Source of the DNA: Neobacillus sp. OS1-2
GTDB lineage: Bacteria; Bacillota; Bacilli; Bacillales; Cytobacillaceae
NCBI RefSeq assembly: GCF_030915505.1
Contig: NZ_CP133265.1
Location: forward strand, 1,736,001 to 1,800,000
DNA: 64,000 nt
Direction of reading: 5' to 3'
Under the pieces are notes generated by a model, which saw nothing but the letters and a program-made list of their open reading frames with translations, was not told the DNA's origin and did no database searches. Shown one piece after another: positions 1 to 8,893 of this stretch (positions are counted from its first letter, which is position 1; each line of letters begins with the position of its first letter). Position numbers and translations under genes: made by a program.

Positions 1-53
1 GAAACTTGCATGTTTTCCCCTCCGATTTTTCTACCCTTTTTTCTAAAAAAGTG

Positions 54-95
54 CTATCCGGCAGTTTCGCCACCCTATCCGACAGCAATCTCCAC
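54..95. repeat. Possible remnant of a 21-bp tandem repeat
   Basis: CTATCCGGCAG starts at 54 and CTATCCGACAG at 75, exactly 21 bp apart, in the gap downstream of the thiolase gene. Only two copies are recognisable. The spacing equals that of the clearer arrays at 7.67 and 30.9 kb, which is why it is listed. It could be chance. Confidence 0.3.
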
Positions 96-107
96 TTTTA
101 AGCCCTC

Positions 108-1295
108 TTACCCTCTCGGCACCTCAATCATCACGGCATCGCCCTGACCGCCGCCAGAGCAAATGGCTGCAATCCCGATTCCGCCACCGCGGCGCTTTAA
201 TTCATTCATCAACGTGATGATAATCCGTGCCCCGCTTGCGCCGATAGGGTGCCCTAATGCAACGGCACCGCCATTGACATTGACCTTCTCCGCATCCAAT
301 CCGGCAATTTTCCCGCTCGCCAAGGCAACGGCGGCAAAAGCTTCATTAATTTCAAACAAATCAATTTCATCCAGGTTCCGGCCCGTTTTTCGTAAAAGCT
401 CATTAATGACCAATCCCGGCGTTTGCGGGAAATCCTTCGCTTCTACCGCAATTGCGGCATGGCCAAGAATGACAGCCCCAACATCACGCCCTTCACGAAC
501 TGCACGCTCTTCACTCATCAACACAAGGGCGGCCGCACCGTCATTGACTCCAGGGGCGTTCCCTGCTGTGATCGTTCCTGTGGAGTTGAAGACAGGCGCC
601 AGTTTCGCTAACCGTTCTAAAGAGGTATCTTTCCGCGGGCCCTCGTCCGCTGAGACTACGATTGGAGCGCCTTTTCGCTGTGGCACTTCGACAGAAACAA
701 TCTCTTCGGCAAATTTCCCGCTCTCCATCGCAGCAATCGCCCGGACATGGCTGCGCAATGCCCATTCATCCTGTGCTTCTCGAGAGATATCCATTTCCGC
801 AGCTGTTGAGTTGCCGTATGTGCCCATGTGAACACCGGTGAAGCTACAGCTTAAGCCGTCATGGATCAATAAATCCTTCACGGAAGAATCGCCCATTCGG
901 AGGCCCCATCTTGCTTTTGGTAAAATATACGGGGCATTGCTCATCGATTCCATGCCGCCTGCGACAATCACTTCTTCATCACCGGCACGAATAATTTGAT
1001 CGGCCAACGTCACACTGCGCATCCCCGAGGCACACACCTTATTAACCGTTTCTGTTTTCACTTCCCATGGCAGTCCGGCATGCCGTGCTGCTTGGCGGGA
1101 TGGAATTTGTCCTTGACCCCCTTGGAGAACCGTGCCAAGGATGACTTCCCCTACCTCTTCAGGCTTTACACCCGCTCGTACCAACGCCTCTTTTGCAGCA
1201 ATTCCCCCAAGCTGTGAAGCGGTAAAGCTGCTCAAAGCCCCGCCTAATTTTCCAAATGGCGTTCTGACCCCGCTTAAAATAACCGTTTTCCCCAT
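108..1295 (-). CDS. Acetyl-CoA C-acetyltransferase (thiolase)
   Basis: This 395-residue thiolase condenses two acetyl-CoA or cleaves 3-ketoacyl-CoA in fatty acid degradation or acetoacetyl-CoA synthesis. The acyl-accepting cysteine lies in VNKVCASGM (about residue 88). The catalytic His is in [12 protein letters not shown] (about 349) and the second Cys in CSGGGQGDA (about 379). The open frame reaches back to a GTG at 1304, but AAAAGGGGAG sits 8 nt before the ATG at 1295, so that start is preferred. FadF follows upstream on the same strand, suggesting a shared role in beta-oxidation. An operator-like palindrome lies at 1355-1372. Family assignment is firm; whether it works mainly in synthesis or degradation is inferred. 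Confidence 0.93.
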   Translation of the reverse strand: MGKTVILSGVRTPFGKLGGALSSFTASQLGGIAAKEALVRAGVKPEEVGEVILGTVLQGGQGQIPSRQAARHAGLPWEVKTETVNKVCASGMRSVTLADQIIRAGDEEVIVAGGMESMSNAPYILPKARWGLRMGDSSVKDLLIHDGLSCSFTGVHMGTYGNSTAAEMDISREAQDEWALRSHVRAIAAMESGKFAEEIVSVEVPQRKGAPIVVSADEGPRKDTSLERLAKLAPVFNSTGTITAGNAPGVNDGAAALVLMSEERAVREGRDVGAVILGHAAIAVEAKDFPQTPGLVINELLRKTGRNLDEIDLFEINEAFAAVALASGKIAGLDAEKVNVNGGAVALGHPIGASGARIIITLMNELKRRGGGIGIAAICSGGGQGDAVMIEVPRG

Positions 1296-1354
1296 CTGAA
1301 ACACTCCCCTTTTCCTAATATTCAGTCATGTCTTGTTAAAAATTTTTCTCCCCC

Positions 1355-1372
1355 GACTGAACGCTCGCTCAA
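1355..1372 (-). promoter_or_regulatory. Candidate fatty-acid regulator (FadR-type) operator upstream of thiolase
   Basis: Read on the minus strand the site is TTGAGCGAGCGTTCAGTC. It matches 14 of 18 positions of the site upstream of fadF at 3774-3791 (ATGAATGAGCATTCAGTC). Both resemble the TGAATGA...TCATTCA half-sites of Bacillus FadR, a TetR-family repressor of fatty acid degradation genes. The two-site match is seen; the regulator is inferred. Confidence 0.5.
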
Positions 1373-1465
1373 TATTTAACGAAAAATGAAACGCCAGCTC
1401 CTTGCCAACGCCCTTTAAACAAAAGGATAAATGTAAGCGTTTTACTTCTTCTATCCTATTTTACA

Positions 1466-1538
1466 TAAAAAATAGCAGAAGTTGAAATGTTTTACACAAA
1501 ATTTTTAAATTTTATGAAAAGTTCCAACCTCCGCTATT
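1466..1538 (-). terminator. Probable terminator of fadF
   Basis: Arms AATAGCAGAAGTTG (1471-1484) and CAACCTCCGCTATT (1525-1538) pair with two mismatches across a long AT-rich loop. On the minus strand the second arm runs into TTTTTTAT, as expected for the 3' end of fadF. The long loop makes it less typical. Confidence 0.5.
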
Positions 1539-1566
1539 ATTGTGAATTTTATATCGCTACGTCATT

Positions 1567-3681
1567 TTAGGAAGCAACAACCTCTGGGACGCCACAAACG
1601 GCCTTTTCAAGCAATTCCGCCACATCATAGGTTGAAACCTTTTCTTCCACTTCTTTTGCCTTGGTCCCGTCGGACAGCATCGTTAAGCAATATGGACATG
1701 CCGAACTGATGATAGATGAGTTTGTTTCAAGCGCCTGCTCTGTACGGGCCACATTGATCCGCGAACCGGTGTCCTCTTCCATCCACATCAAACCGCCGCC
1801 GGCACCACAGCACATCGCCTTCTCACGGTTCCGTTCCATTTCCACAAGCTTCACACCCGGGATCGCTTTTAAAATCTCCCGCGGTGGATCGTAGACGTCA
1901 TTGTAACGGCCTAAGTAACAGGAATCATGGAAGGTGATCGTTTCGTTAACCGCATGCTTTGGAACAAGCAGCCCGTCGCGAACCAGTTCAAACAGGATTT
2001 CAGTATGGTGATAGACTTCGACACCCTCCAAGCCGAAATCAGGATATTCATTTTTGAAAATATTGTAGGCATGCGGGTCAGTCGTGATAATTTTCTTCAC
2101 GCCGGCCTTTTCAAATTCCTCAATATTTTTCACCGCTAAGTCCTGGAACAGGAATTCATTTCCAAGTCGACGCGCCGTATCGCCAGAGTTCTTTTCCTTA
2201 TTGCCCAGAATGGCAAACTTCACGCCAGCCTCGTTTAGTAATTTTGCAAAAGAAAGAGCAATCTTCTGGCTGCGGTTGTCGTAAGAGCCCATCGCCCCCA
2301 CCCAGAATAAGTAGTCGAACTCTTCGCCCGCTTTGTTCAGTTCTTTTACAGTTGGTACATGAACATCCTCACGAAGCTCGCGCCAATTTTCTCGCTCTTT
2401 GCGGTTTAGGCCCCAAGGATTGCCCTGGCGTTCGATATTGGTCATCGCCCGCTGTGCATCCGGATTCATTTTTCCTTCGGTTAACACAAGGTAACGACGC
2501 AGGTCGATGATTTTCTCGACGTGCTCGTTCATCACCGGGCATTGGTCTTCACAATTCCGACATGTGGTACAAGCCCAAATTTCTTCTTCGGTAATGACGT
2601 CGCCGATTAGGCTTGGGCTATATGCTGACGCAGCAGCAGATTCTTGCGCACCCTGACCTGCAGCAGCCAAAGCAAGTTGATTTCCTTTTGTATTCGCAAA
2701 CGCAAAGGTCGGCACCCATGGCTGTTTCGATGTGACCGAAGCACCGTAATGGGTCAGATGGTCACGCATTTTTACAATTAGATCCATCGGTGACAGCATT
2801 TTGCCTGTTCCGGAGGCCGGGCACATGTTAGTACAGCGTCCGCACTCCACACAGGCATAAAAATCAACCATTTGCAGCTGGGTAAAGTCTTCAATTTTTC
2901 CAACCCCAAAGGATTCCTGTGATTCATCTTCAAAATCGATTTTGCTCAATTTGCCCGGCTTTTCCAAACGGTTTAAGTAAACATTCGCCGGACCGGCAAT
3001 TAAGTGGGCGTGCTTTCCTTGCGGTACATACACTAAGAAAGACAGCAAGAATACTAAGTGCATCCACCACGCGATGTAGAACACCACAATGGAGGCGGTT
3101 TCATTTATCCATGAAAAGGCGAGTGAAATTACAGATGCCACTGGCTCTGACCAGGTAGGATCCTCGCCGTGCCAGATGATGCCCATGCCATTTCCTAAAA
3201 GGACGGAAACCATTAAGCCGCCGATAAAGATCAACACAAGGCCGGATTTAAAGCCGCGCTTTAAGCGGACAAGTTTTTCGATGTAACGGCGATAGAACGC
3301 CCAAACTACTGCAACTAAAATAGTTAAGGTGACAATCTCTTGGAAAAAAGTAAACGCTGGATACAACGGTCCAAGCGGCAAGTGTGCCCCTGGTTTAATC
3401 CCCTTAATAATAAAATCAATGGCACCAAATTGGACAAGCAGGAAGCCATAAAAAAACATCACGTGAATCGCGCCGCTCTTTTTATCCTTTAACAGCTTTT
3501 TTTGTCCAAATACCATTACCCAAATTTTTCCCAGTCGTTCTTTTACATTGTTATCAAAATCAGTCTTTTTCCCGAGCTTGATAAATTGGATTCGTGTTTT
3601 CACCACATACACAAACAGACTGACTGCGTAAGCGGTTACAGCCAAGAACGCAATGAGGTTAACCCATAAAAGACCATTCAT
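1567..3681 (-). CDS. fadF: FadF-type membrane iron-sulfur oxidoreductase
   Basis: The 704-residue protein begins with about six hydrophobic segments (roughly residues 5-230, a NarI-like cytochrome b region). Two 4Fe-4S motifs follow, CVECGRCTNMCP and CTTCRNCEDQCP, and then a cysteine-rich CCG region with HDSCYLGRYND and MCCGAGGGL. This layout matches B. subtilis FadF (YwjF, about 705 residues), thought to pass electrons from electron-transfer flavoprotein, reduced during acyl-CoA dehydrogenation, to the quinone pool. The ATG at 3681 has AAGGGG upstream. The neighbouring ywjE homologue is conserved next to fadF in Bacillus. A FadR-like site lies about 90 bp upstream. Confidence 0.9.
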   Translation of the reverse strand: MNGLLWVNLIAFLAVTAYAVSLFVYVVKTRIQFIKLGKKTDFDNNVKERLGKIWVMVFGQKKLLKDKKSGAIHVMFFYGFLLVQFGAIDFIIKGIKPGAHLPLGPLYPAFTFFQEIVTLTILVAVVWAFYRRYIEKLVRLKRGFKSGLVLIFIGGLMVSVLLGNGMGIIWHGEDPTWSEPVASVISLAFSWINETASIVVFYIAWWMHLVFLLSFLVYVPQGKHAHLIAGPANVYLNRLEKPGKLSKIDFEDESQESFGVGKIEDFTQLQMVDFYACVECGRCTNMCPASGTGKMLSPMDLIVKMRDHLTHYGASVTSKQPWVPTFAFANTKGNQLALAAAGQGAQESAAASAYSPSLIGDVITEEEIWACTTCRNCEDQCPVMNEHVEKIIDLRRYLVLTEGKMNPDAQRAMTNIERQGNPWGLNRKERENWRELREDVHVPTVKELNKAGEEFDYLFWVGAMGSYDNRSQKIALSFAKLLNEAGVKFAILGNKEKNSGDTARRLGNEFLFQDLAVKNIEEFEKAGVKKIITTDPHAYNIFKNEYPDFGLEGVEVYHHTEILFELVRDGLLVPKHAVNETITFHDSCYLGRYNDVYDPPREILKAIPGVKLVEMERNREKAMCCGAGGGLMWMEEDTGSRINVARTEQALETNSSIISSACPYCLTMLSDGTKAKEVEEKVSTYDVAELLEKAVCGVPEVVAS

Positions 3682-3773
3682 CTAAAAATCGCCCCTTCCC
3701 TGTTCTCCTACCCCTTTTTCGTAGGTATAGAAAATAATTAATTTTCTGAACTTATACTTATCTCTATTATATT

Positions 3774-3791
3774 ATGAATGAGCATTCAGTC
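3774..3791 (-). promoter_or_regulatory. Candidate FadR-type operator upstream of fadF
   Basis: ATGAATGAGCATTCAGTC contains the near-palindrome TGAATGAGCATTCA, close to the Bacillus FadR half-sites, between divergent fadF and cardiolipin synthase. A second copy precedes the thiolase gene at 1355-1372. Repressor identity is inference. Confidence 0.6.
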
Positions 3792-3878
3792 AACTAGTTT
3801 TTTATAAGATTCGTTCGACTTATAGAAATAGCGGGACTCGGAAACACTAACAAAACTGAATGGGGGGAAAGATTGTCG

Positions 3879-5081
3879 ATGAACTTGATACTCATAATGG
3901 GCGGACTTGTCCTTCTCATCATTATATGGCTTGTGATTGATTTTAGATTAGGACGAAAGAAGCATCTTTCAGTGGCGGTCAACCTGGAAACCCCCATCCT
4001 CCACGGCGATTTTGAAATTTTCACACATGGTAAGGAATTATTCCATGATTATTTCAGCACCATCCTTGCGGCAAAGCGACAGATACATGTGCTCTTTTAC
4101 ATTGTGAAAGATGACGCGATTGGTCAGGAATTTTTCGCTATTTTAAAAGAAAAGGCGCGGGAAGGGATTGAAGTCAGGCTGCTGCTTGACCGGCTCGGCA
4201 GCTGGAAGATAAAGAAACAGGCGGTGGCAGCATTAAGAGAATCGGGTGTCCAATTTGCCTTTAGTAATCGGATTAAGCTTCCATTCCCCTTCTATTCCTC
4301 GCAGGTACGCAATCACCGCAAAATTTCAATTATTGACGGGGAAATTGGCTATCTAGGCGGGTTTAATATTGGTAAAGAGTACATTGATGAGGATCCGTTG
4401 CTGAGTCCGTGGCGTGATTATCATTTAAGAATAACCGGTGAAAGCGTGAATTTTTTGCAGAGTGAGTTTTTGATTGACTGGGAGAAATATGCCGGGGAGG
4501 AGTTGGCGGGGCAGCCGGCTTATTTTCCGAGATTGCCAAAGGGTGCGGTTCGCCAACAATTTATTCCAACAGAGGCAGGTCAGCTTGAGGATTATTTTAT
4601 TAGACTCATCCGGAAGGCGGAATATTCAATCCTAATTGGCACCCCTTATTTTATTCCAAGTGTGGCTGTTTTCGCGGAACTGCTGGCTGCTCGGCAGCGT
4701 GGTGTCAGCCTCACTGTGATTGTCCCTTTTACAGCGGATCATCTCCTGGTTCAAGAGGCTTCATTCCGCTATTTACGACAGCTCCTTGAGGCGGGTGCGG
4801 AGGTTTATCAATATAAAAATGGCTTTTATCATGCGAAAACCATCGTAATTGATAACAAAATTTGCGATATTGGCACCGCCAATTTCGATCAACGCAGCCT
4901 CTATTTAAACAAAGAAATCAATTGCTATATTTATGATCCCAACTTCATTCAACGGCTAAGGGCCATCATCGAAAAAGATATTCTTGACTCCGAGCCATTA
5001 ACATTAGAAATCCTTAACAAACCAAACCTAAAAAGATCACTAAAAGAACAAACCGCCCAAATCATCTCCTATTTCCTATAA
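3879..5081 (+). CDS. ywjE: Cardiolipin synthase (minor, YwjE/ClsB type)
   Basis: This phospholipase D-superfamily enzyme (about 400 residues) makes cardiolipin from phosphatidylglycerol at the membrane. Two HKD motifs are visible: HRKISIIDGEIGYLGG near residue 145 and HAKTIVIDNKICDIGTANFD near 320. It has one N-terminal hydrophobic segment rather than the two long helices of the major ClsA type, and the length matches B. subtilis YwjE. The frame also has a TTG at 3873. A GGGGGG ribosome site lies 5 nt before TTG and 11 nt before ATG 3879, so the start is not settled. It is divergent from fadF, as in B. subtilis. Confidence 0.9.
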   Translation: MNLILIMGGLVLLIIIWLVIDFRLGRKKHLSVAVNLETPILHGDFEIFTHGKELFHDYFSTILAAKRQIHVLFYIVKDDAIGQEFFAILKEKAREGIEVRLLLDRLGSWKIKKQAVAALRESGVQFAFSNRIKLPFPFYSSQVRNHRKISIIDGEIGYLGGFNIGKEYIDEDPLLSPWRDYHLRITGESVNFLQSEFLIDWEKYAGEELAGQPAYFPRLPKGAVRQQFIPTEAGQLEDYFIRLIRKAEYSILIGTPYFIPSVAVFAELLAARQRGVSLTVIVPFTADHLLVQEASFRYLRQLLEAGAEVYQYKNGFYHAKTIVIDNKICDIGTANFDQRSLYLNKEINCYIYDPNFIQRLRAIIEKDILDSEPLTLEILNKPNLKRSLKEQTAQIISYFL

Positions 5082-5120
5082 ACGCTTCAGTGTCCACCCG
5101 GAGAGGACAGTGTCCACAAA

Positions 5121-5165
5121 GGGTGTCAGGCACCATGTGAAATTTTCACATGGTGCCTGACACCC
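5121..5165. repeat. Dispersed palindrome (GGTGTCAGGCACC family)
   Basis: A nearly perfect hairpin of about 22-nt arms, opening with GGGTGTCAGGCACCATG and closing with CATGGTGCCTGACACCC. Full or partial copies occur at 7891, 14050, 15042, 16460, 16498 and 37872. It behaves like a REP-type repeat family: intergenic and variable by one base (GTGTC versus GTGAC). Confidence 0.85.
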
Positions 5166-5170
5166 AATGG

Positions 5171-5206
5171 AAAAGAGTCCCCGAACCGTTTCGGAGACTC
5201 TTTTTT
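5171..5206. terminator. Bidirectional terminator between ywjE and sspH
   Basis: AAAAGAGTC pairs with GACTCTTTT, and an inner CCGAA/TTCGG extends the stem. T runs on either strand follow, so it can end both the plus-strand ywjE transcript and the minus-strand sspH transcript. Confidence 0.8.
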
Positions 5207-5384
5207 ATTCTTCAATTAAATTTAGGACGGGAACTTCTTGTTCATGGTCCGGGTCCTTCCTTGCATATATCCGTGCCATTTTTGTCGTTTCATCCACGTG
5301 TTGAATAATGACAGGGGCCCCTTCATACGACACATTAATAACCTCTGCGGATTCGACGATTTCCTTTGCTCTTCCGATATTCAT
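5205..5384 (-). CDS. sspH: Small acid-soluble spore protein, H type
   Basis: A 59-residue frame starts [20 protein letters not shown], continues with [12 protein letters not shown] and ends VPVLNLIEE. This is the pattern of the SspH family, minor spore core proteins made in the forespore: RAKEI(V/S)ESAE, V.YEG.PV.IQ.V, ARIY and VPV..L. The ATG at 5384 has GAGGAG about 12 nt upstream. It lies between ywjE and argS and shares the bidirectional terminator at its 3' end. Family membership rests on the whole-length motif pattern; no DNA-protective function is claimed for H-type proteins. Confidence 0.85.
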   Translation of the reverse strand: MNIGRAKEIVESAEVINVSYEGAPVIIQHVDETTKMARIYARKDPDHEQEVPVLNLIEE

Positions 5385-5491
5385 ATGTTCGGCTCACTCC
5401 TCACTAACCATCTATTTTTAATATTTGTATTTTTTTGGGAGATATTCATTTTTAAGGACTGTTTCTGTAAAAATAGATACCCGCTCAAACC

Positions 5492-5518
5492 AAAAAACCC
5501 CCTTTTCATAAAAGGGGG
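5492..5518 (-). terminator. Terminator of the ywiB-argS operon
   Basis: CCCCCTTTT and AAAAGGGGG form a 9-bp stem around a 3-nt loop, followed on the minus strand by TTTTTTGG, 12 nt past the argS stop codon. Confidence 0.9.
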
Positions 5519-5529
5519 CAATACCATTG

Positions 5530-7203
5530 TTACATTTTTTCCGGAGCAGAAACACCAATCAACGCCAACGCGTTCTTTAATGAAATCTGCACTGTTTTCA
5601 CTAACCCAAGACGCGCCTTTGTCCGTTCCGGCTGCTCAGGGTCCAGCACCTTTTCCGCATTGTAAAAACTGTGGAAGGTTGAGGCCAATTCAAAGATATA
5701 ATTAGTAATCCGGTGCGGTACTCGCTTTACGGCCGCCTCACCCACCGCAGACGGGAATTCACCCAGTTTTTTCAATAAATCAATTTCCTTTTCAGATAAT
5801 GCCACTAATGAAAAATCGGCACCGGCATCTACCATCAACCCTTGCTCTTCACCGGCACGCAAAATGCTGCAAATCCGGGCATGGGCGTACTGCGCATAAT
5901 AAACCGGATTCTCATTCGATTCTGACACCGCTAAATCTAAATCAAAGTCCATATGGGTATCGGATGAACGCATCGCGAAGAAATAACGCGTCGCATCGAG
6001 GCCAACCTCATCGACCAAATCCCGCATGGTGACAGCCTTTCCAGTCCGTTTGCTCATCTTCATCTTCTCGCCATTTTTATAAAGATGGACAAGCTGGATA
6101 ATCTCTACCTCGAGCGCCTCGCGGTCATACCCAAGGGCTTGAATCGCCGCCTTCATCCTTGGGATATACCCGTGATGATCCGCGCCCCAAATATTAATCA
6201 ATTTTTCAAAGCCACGCTCAAGCTTGTCCTTATGGTAGGCGATATCCGGCGTCAAATACGTATACGAGCCATCTTGTTTAATCAAAACTCGATCTTTATC
6301 GTCACCAAAATCCGTCGAACGCAGCCATGTCGCCCCGTCCAACTCATACACATATCCGCTTTCTTTTAATGCCGCAAGCGCCGCATCAATTTTCCCATTT
6401 TTATAAAGCGAGGTTTCCGAATACCAGACATCGAAGCCGACGCGGAAATCTGCAAGATCCTGCTTTAATTTCTCCATTTCAACGTTCAAGCCGTACTCTC
6501 GGAAAAATTCAAAGCGCTCCGCGTCCGGCACTGCGACATACTTATCGCCAAACTCCTCGGCCAATGTTTTTCCGATGCCGATAATATCTGCCCCCTGATA
6601 GCCGTCTTCCGGCATGTCTCTTTCAAGCCCTAAAGCTTGGAAATAACGGGCCTCAACCGACAACGCTAGGTTATTAATCTGATTCCCGGCATCGTTAATG
6701 TAATACTCGCGGGAAACATCATAGCCCGCCTTCGCTAAAATATTGCAGAGCGAATCGCCGACCGCCGCACCGCGGGCATGTCCTAGATGCAGGTCACCCG
6801 TTGGATTGGCTGATACAAACTCAACCTGAATCTTCTCACCGCCGCCAACGGTTGTCGAGCCATACTGATCCCCAGCCTCCAAGATCGTCGGAATCAAGTC
6901 GGTTAAATAACTATTATTCATATAAAAATTAATGAACCCCGGCCCGGCCAGCTCAATCTTTTCTATTGATGCTTTGGAGCGATCAAAGTTTTCTACCAAT
7001 GCTTCTGCGATCATCCGCGGTGCCTTTTTTGCCACCCGTGCCAGCTGCATCGCCATATTTGTGGAGTAATCGCCGTGCGCCTTCTCCTTCGGGGTCTCTA
7101 AGATTACATCGGGAATCTGCTCCTCAGCTGCAAGCCCCGCCCTTAAAACCGCCGCGCGGATTTCTTCTTTTATTTTATTTTGAACCTGTTCGACTATATT
7201 CAT
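5530..7203 (-). CDS. argS: Arginyl-tRNA synthetase
   Basis: A 557-residue class I aminoacyl-tRNA synthetase that charges tRNA-Arg in the cytoplasm. The HIGH-type motif is HLGHARG at residues 139-145, preceded by [10 protein letters not shown], and the KMSKS-type motif is KMSKRTGK near 360. The N-terminal additional domain and C-terminal anticodon-binding DALR domain are present, and the length is normal. The start overlaps the end of ywiB by 4 nt (ATGA), so the two are co-transcribed and probably translationally coupled, as in B. subtilis. A strong terminator follows. Confidence 0.98.
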   Translation of the reverse strand: MNIVEQVQNKIKEEIRAAVLRAGLAAEEQIPDVILETPKEKAHGDYSTNMAMQLARVAKKAPRMIAEALVENFDRSKASIEKIELAGPGFINFYMNNSYLTDLIPTILEAGDQYGSTTVGGGEKIQVEFVSANPTGDLHLGHARGAAVGDSLCNILAKAGYDVSREYYINDAGNQINNLALSVEARYFQALGLERDMPEDGYQGADIIGIGKTLAEEFGDKYVAVPDAERFEFFREYGLNVEMEKLKQDLADFRVGFDVWYSETSLYKNGKIDAALAALKESGYVYELDGATWLRSTDFGDDKDRVLIKQDGSYTYLTPDIAYHKDKLERGFEKLINIWGADHHGYIPRMKAAIQALGYDREALEVEIIQLVHLYKNGEKMKMSKRTGKAVTMRDLVDEVGLDATRYFFAMRSSDTHMDFDLDLAVSESNENPVYYAQYAHARICSILRAGEEQGLMVDAGADFSLVALSEKEIDLLKKLGEFPSAVGEAAVKRVPHRITNYIFELASTFHSFYNAEKVLDPEQPERTKARLGLVKTVQISLKNALALIGVSAPEKM

Positions 7204-7619
7204 TTATGATCCTCCTGATATCTAATTTCTAAATGGTAGGTACCGCCGGGCGAGCCCTTCATCGTAAAGTCGTAAAGAATCTCTATCAGACCTTCCGACT
7301 GTGTGATCCGATGCGCATGTGTGATTGTTTCAAACGTGCCAAACGGCATCTCATAGCTGCCTCTTGTTTTTTTATGTAAACGGAACGGCAGCCGCATCTT
7401 CACTGCACCGCCTCGTAAGATCAGTGCCTCCTCTTTGGATGCCTTCACAATCGTGCGAACCGTTCCTTCCTCGAGTGCCTCCTCATATTGAAGAAACGAA
7501 GCTTGATTCTTTTGATAGTATCGACCAAATACGACGAGTTCAAATGTCTCCTCATCATTTATCGTTGTTTTTACGTTAATTTTCACCGGTATTTCATGGT
7601 TTGCCAAACGTTCCTGCAC
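7200..7619 (-). CDS. ywiB: YwiB family protein (DUF1934)
   Basis: About 139 residues, predicted as a single beta-rich calycin-like domain. Recognisable pieces are [27 protein letters not shown] and [12 protein letters not shown]. It belongs to the DUF1934/YwiB family found directly upstream of argS in Bacillus; no biochemical role is established. The stop codon overlaps the argS start by 4 nt. The start is uncertain: the longest frame opens with GTG at 7619, but AAAAGGAAG lies too close to it, and an in-frame TTG a few codons in is an alternative. A 21-bp tandem array lies just upstream (7675-7779). Confidence 0.85.
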   Translation of the reverse strand: MQERLANHEIPVKINVKTTINDEETFELVVFGRYYQKNQASFLQYEEALEEGTVRTIVKASKEEALILRGGAVKMRLPFRLHKKTRGSYEMPFGTFETITHAHRITQSEGLIEILYDFTMKGSPGGTYHLEIRYQEDHK

Positions 7620-7674
7620 TTCCTTTTAGTATTTCTCGCCATTTTGCTTTTGTTTATGCACAAACTCTATATTA

Positions 7675-7779
7675 TTTGCGAAAAAATGAAAATTATTTGC
7701 GAAACTTCACTGTTTGTTTGCGAAACAAGCGGTTTTATTTGCGAAACAACCCCATTTATTTGCGAAACCTCACTTAGGT
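7675..7779. repeat. 21-bp tandem array, unit TTTGCGAAAC
   Basis: TTTGCGAAA recurs at 7675, 7696, 7717, 7738 and 7759, every time 21 bp apart. The first 9-10 bp of each unit are conserved and the remaining 11 vary. A degenerate sixth copy may precede it near 7655. It sits between the speB terminator and the ywiB start, in or near the ywiB-argS promoter region. No coding potential or known regulatory family fits. Confidence 0.9.
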
Positions 7780-7826
7780 CCGCTACGCCATACTTTTTCT
7801 ATTATAAACATAGTCTCGGTGCAAAT

Positions 7827-7860
7827 CAAAAAATGCCCGCCCCTCAATGGGACAGGCATT
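7827..7860 (-). terminator. Terminator downstream of speB
   Basis: AATGCC...GGCATT arms, with inner CCC/GGG pairing, are followed on the minus strand by TTTTTTG. This ends the speE-speB transcript about 50 nt beyond the speB stop. Confidence 0.8.
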
Positions 7861-7890
7861 CCAACATACCTATTATAGGAATATTACAAA

Positions 7891-7905
7891 GGGTGACAGG
7901 CACCA
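7891..7905. repeat. Half-copy of the GGTGACAGGCACC repeat
   Basis: GGGTGACAGGCACCA matches one arm of the palindromes at 5121 and 14050. The partner arm is absent. It lies immediately after the speB stop codon. Confidence 0.7.
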
Positions 7906-7910
7906 ATTTC

Positions 7911-8783
7911 CTATTTTACCCAGCCCAACAGCATTTCGCGTAGTAGTTTGCTTGCGGTGTTGGCTGTTTGTTCGGATGGATCGTAGATGGGTGCTACTTC
8001 GACGAGGTCGCCGCCGACTACGTTCACTTCGGAACGGGCAATCGCATGGATTGAGGCGAGCAGCTCTTTCGACGTGATACCACCGCAATCAACTGTACCT
8101 GTTCCTGGAGCGTGCGCCGGGTCAAGGACGTCGATATCAATCGTGACATATACCGGACGGCCGGCGAGTGTTGGCAGGATTTCCTTTAATGGCTCCAACA
8201 CTTCAAATTTTGAAATATGCATGCCATTTTCTTTGGCCCACTGGAATTCTTCCTTCATTCCGGAACGAATCCCGAAGGAATAGACATTTTTCGGACCAAT
8301 ATGCTCAGCAATTTTACGAATCGGTGTCGAGTGTGACAACGGCTCGCCTTCATAATTTTCACGCAGGTCGGTATGCGCATCAAAGTGAATAATCGCTAAA
8401 TCCGGATATTTTTTAAAAACAGCTTTCATAACTGGCCATGATACGAGATGCTCCCCGCCCATCCCAAGCGGAAACTTACCAGCCGCAAGAATTTGATCGA
8501 CAAACTCCTCAATCAAATCAAGGCTGCGCTGCGCATTTCCGAACGGCAGCGGTATATCGCCGGCATCAAAGTATTTTACCTCTTCCAGTTCGCGGTCAAG
8601 GTAGGCACTGTACTCCTCAAGACCAATCGATACCTCGCGGATCCGCGCAGGACCAAAACGTGAACCCGGACGGTAGCTTACCGTCCAATCCATCGGCATT
8701 CCGTACAACACAACCTGACTTTCTTCAAAATTCGGGTGGCTCTTAATAAACACATTCCCCGAATAGGCCTCATCAAAACGCAT
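7911..8783 (-). CDS. speB: Agmatinase
   Basis: A 290-residue ureohydrolase that hydrolyses agmatine to putrescine and urea with a binuclear manganese centre. Metal-binding motifs are visible: GGEHLVSWPV, IIHFDAHTDLRENYEG, and DIDVLDPAHAPGTGT near the C-terminus. The frame extends to a GTG at 8798. The ATG at 8783 (MRFDEAYSG, as in B. subtilis SpeB) has a GAGGG site 8 nt upstream; an adjacent ATG lies at 8786. It follows speE on the same strand, so putrescine made here is the substrate of the neighbouring spermidine synthase. Confidence 0.97.
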   Translation of the reverse strand: MRFDEAYSGNVFIKSHPNFEESQVVLYGMPMDWTVSYRPGSRFGPARIREVSIGLEEYSAYLDRELEEVKYFDAGDIPLPFGNAQRSLDLIEEFVDQILAAGKFPLGMGGEHLVSWPVMKAVFKKYPDLAIIHFDAHTDLRENYEGEPLSHSTPIRKIAEHIGPKNVYSFGIRSGMKEEFQWAKENGMHISKFEVLEPLKEILPTLAGRPVYVTIDIDVLDPAHAPGTGTVDCGGITSKELLASIHAIARSEVNVVGGDLVEVAPIYDPSEQTANTASKLLREMLLGWVK

Positions 8784-8893
8784 CATTGCATCCCTCACAT
8801 TCTCTCTATTACCCTTTTCAAAATTGCATCATTGTGACCGTTCTCGCCGATTCCACCTAACTCCCGGCACAATTAATCTTACGTGTACCTAGT

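Noticed and set aside
163-831. 222-codon plus-strand frame opposite the thiolase gene
   Set aside because: It is a reverse-complement shadow of a clear thiolase gene; low-complexity Ala/Ser/Pro content fits an antisense artefact.
7675-7779. CRISPR array
   Set aside because: Units are only 21 bp with a 9-10 bp conserved core; there is no 25-37 bp repeat, no spacers of matching length and no cas genes.
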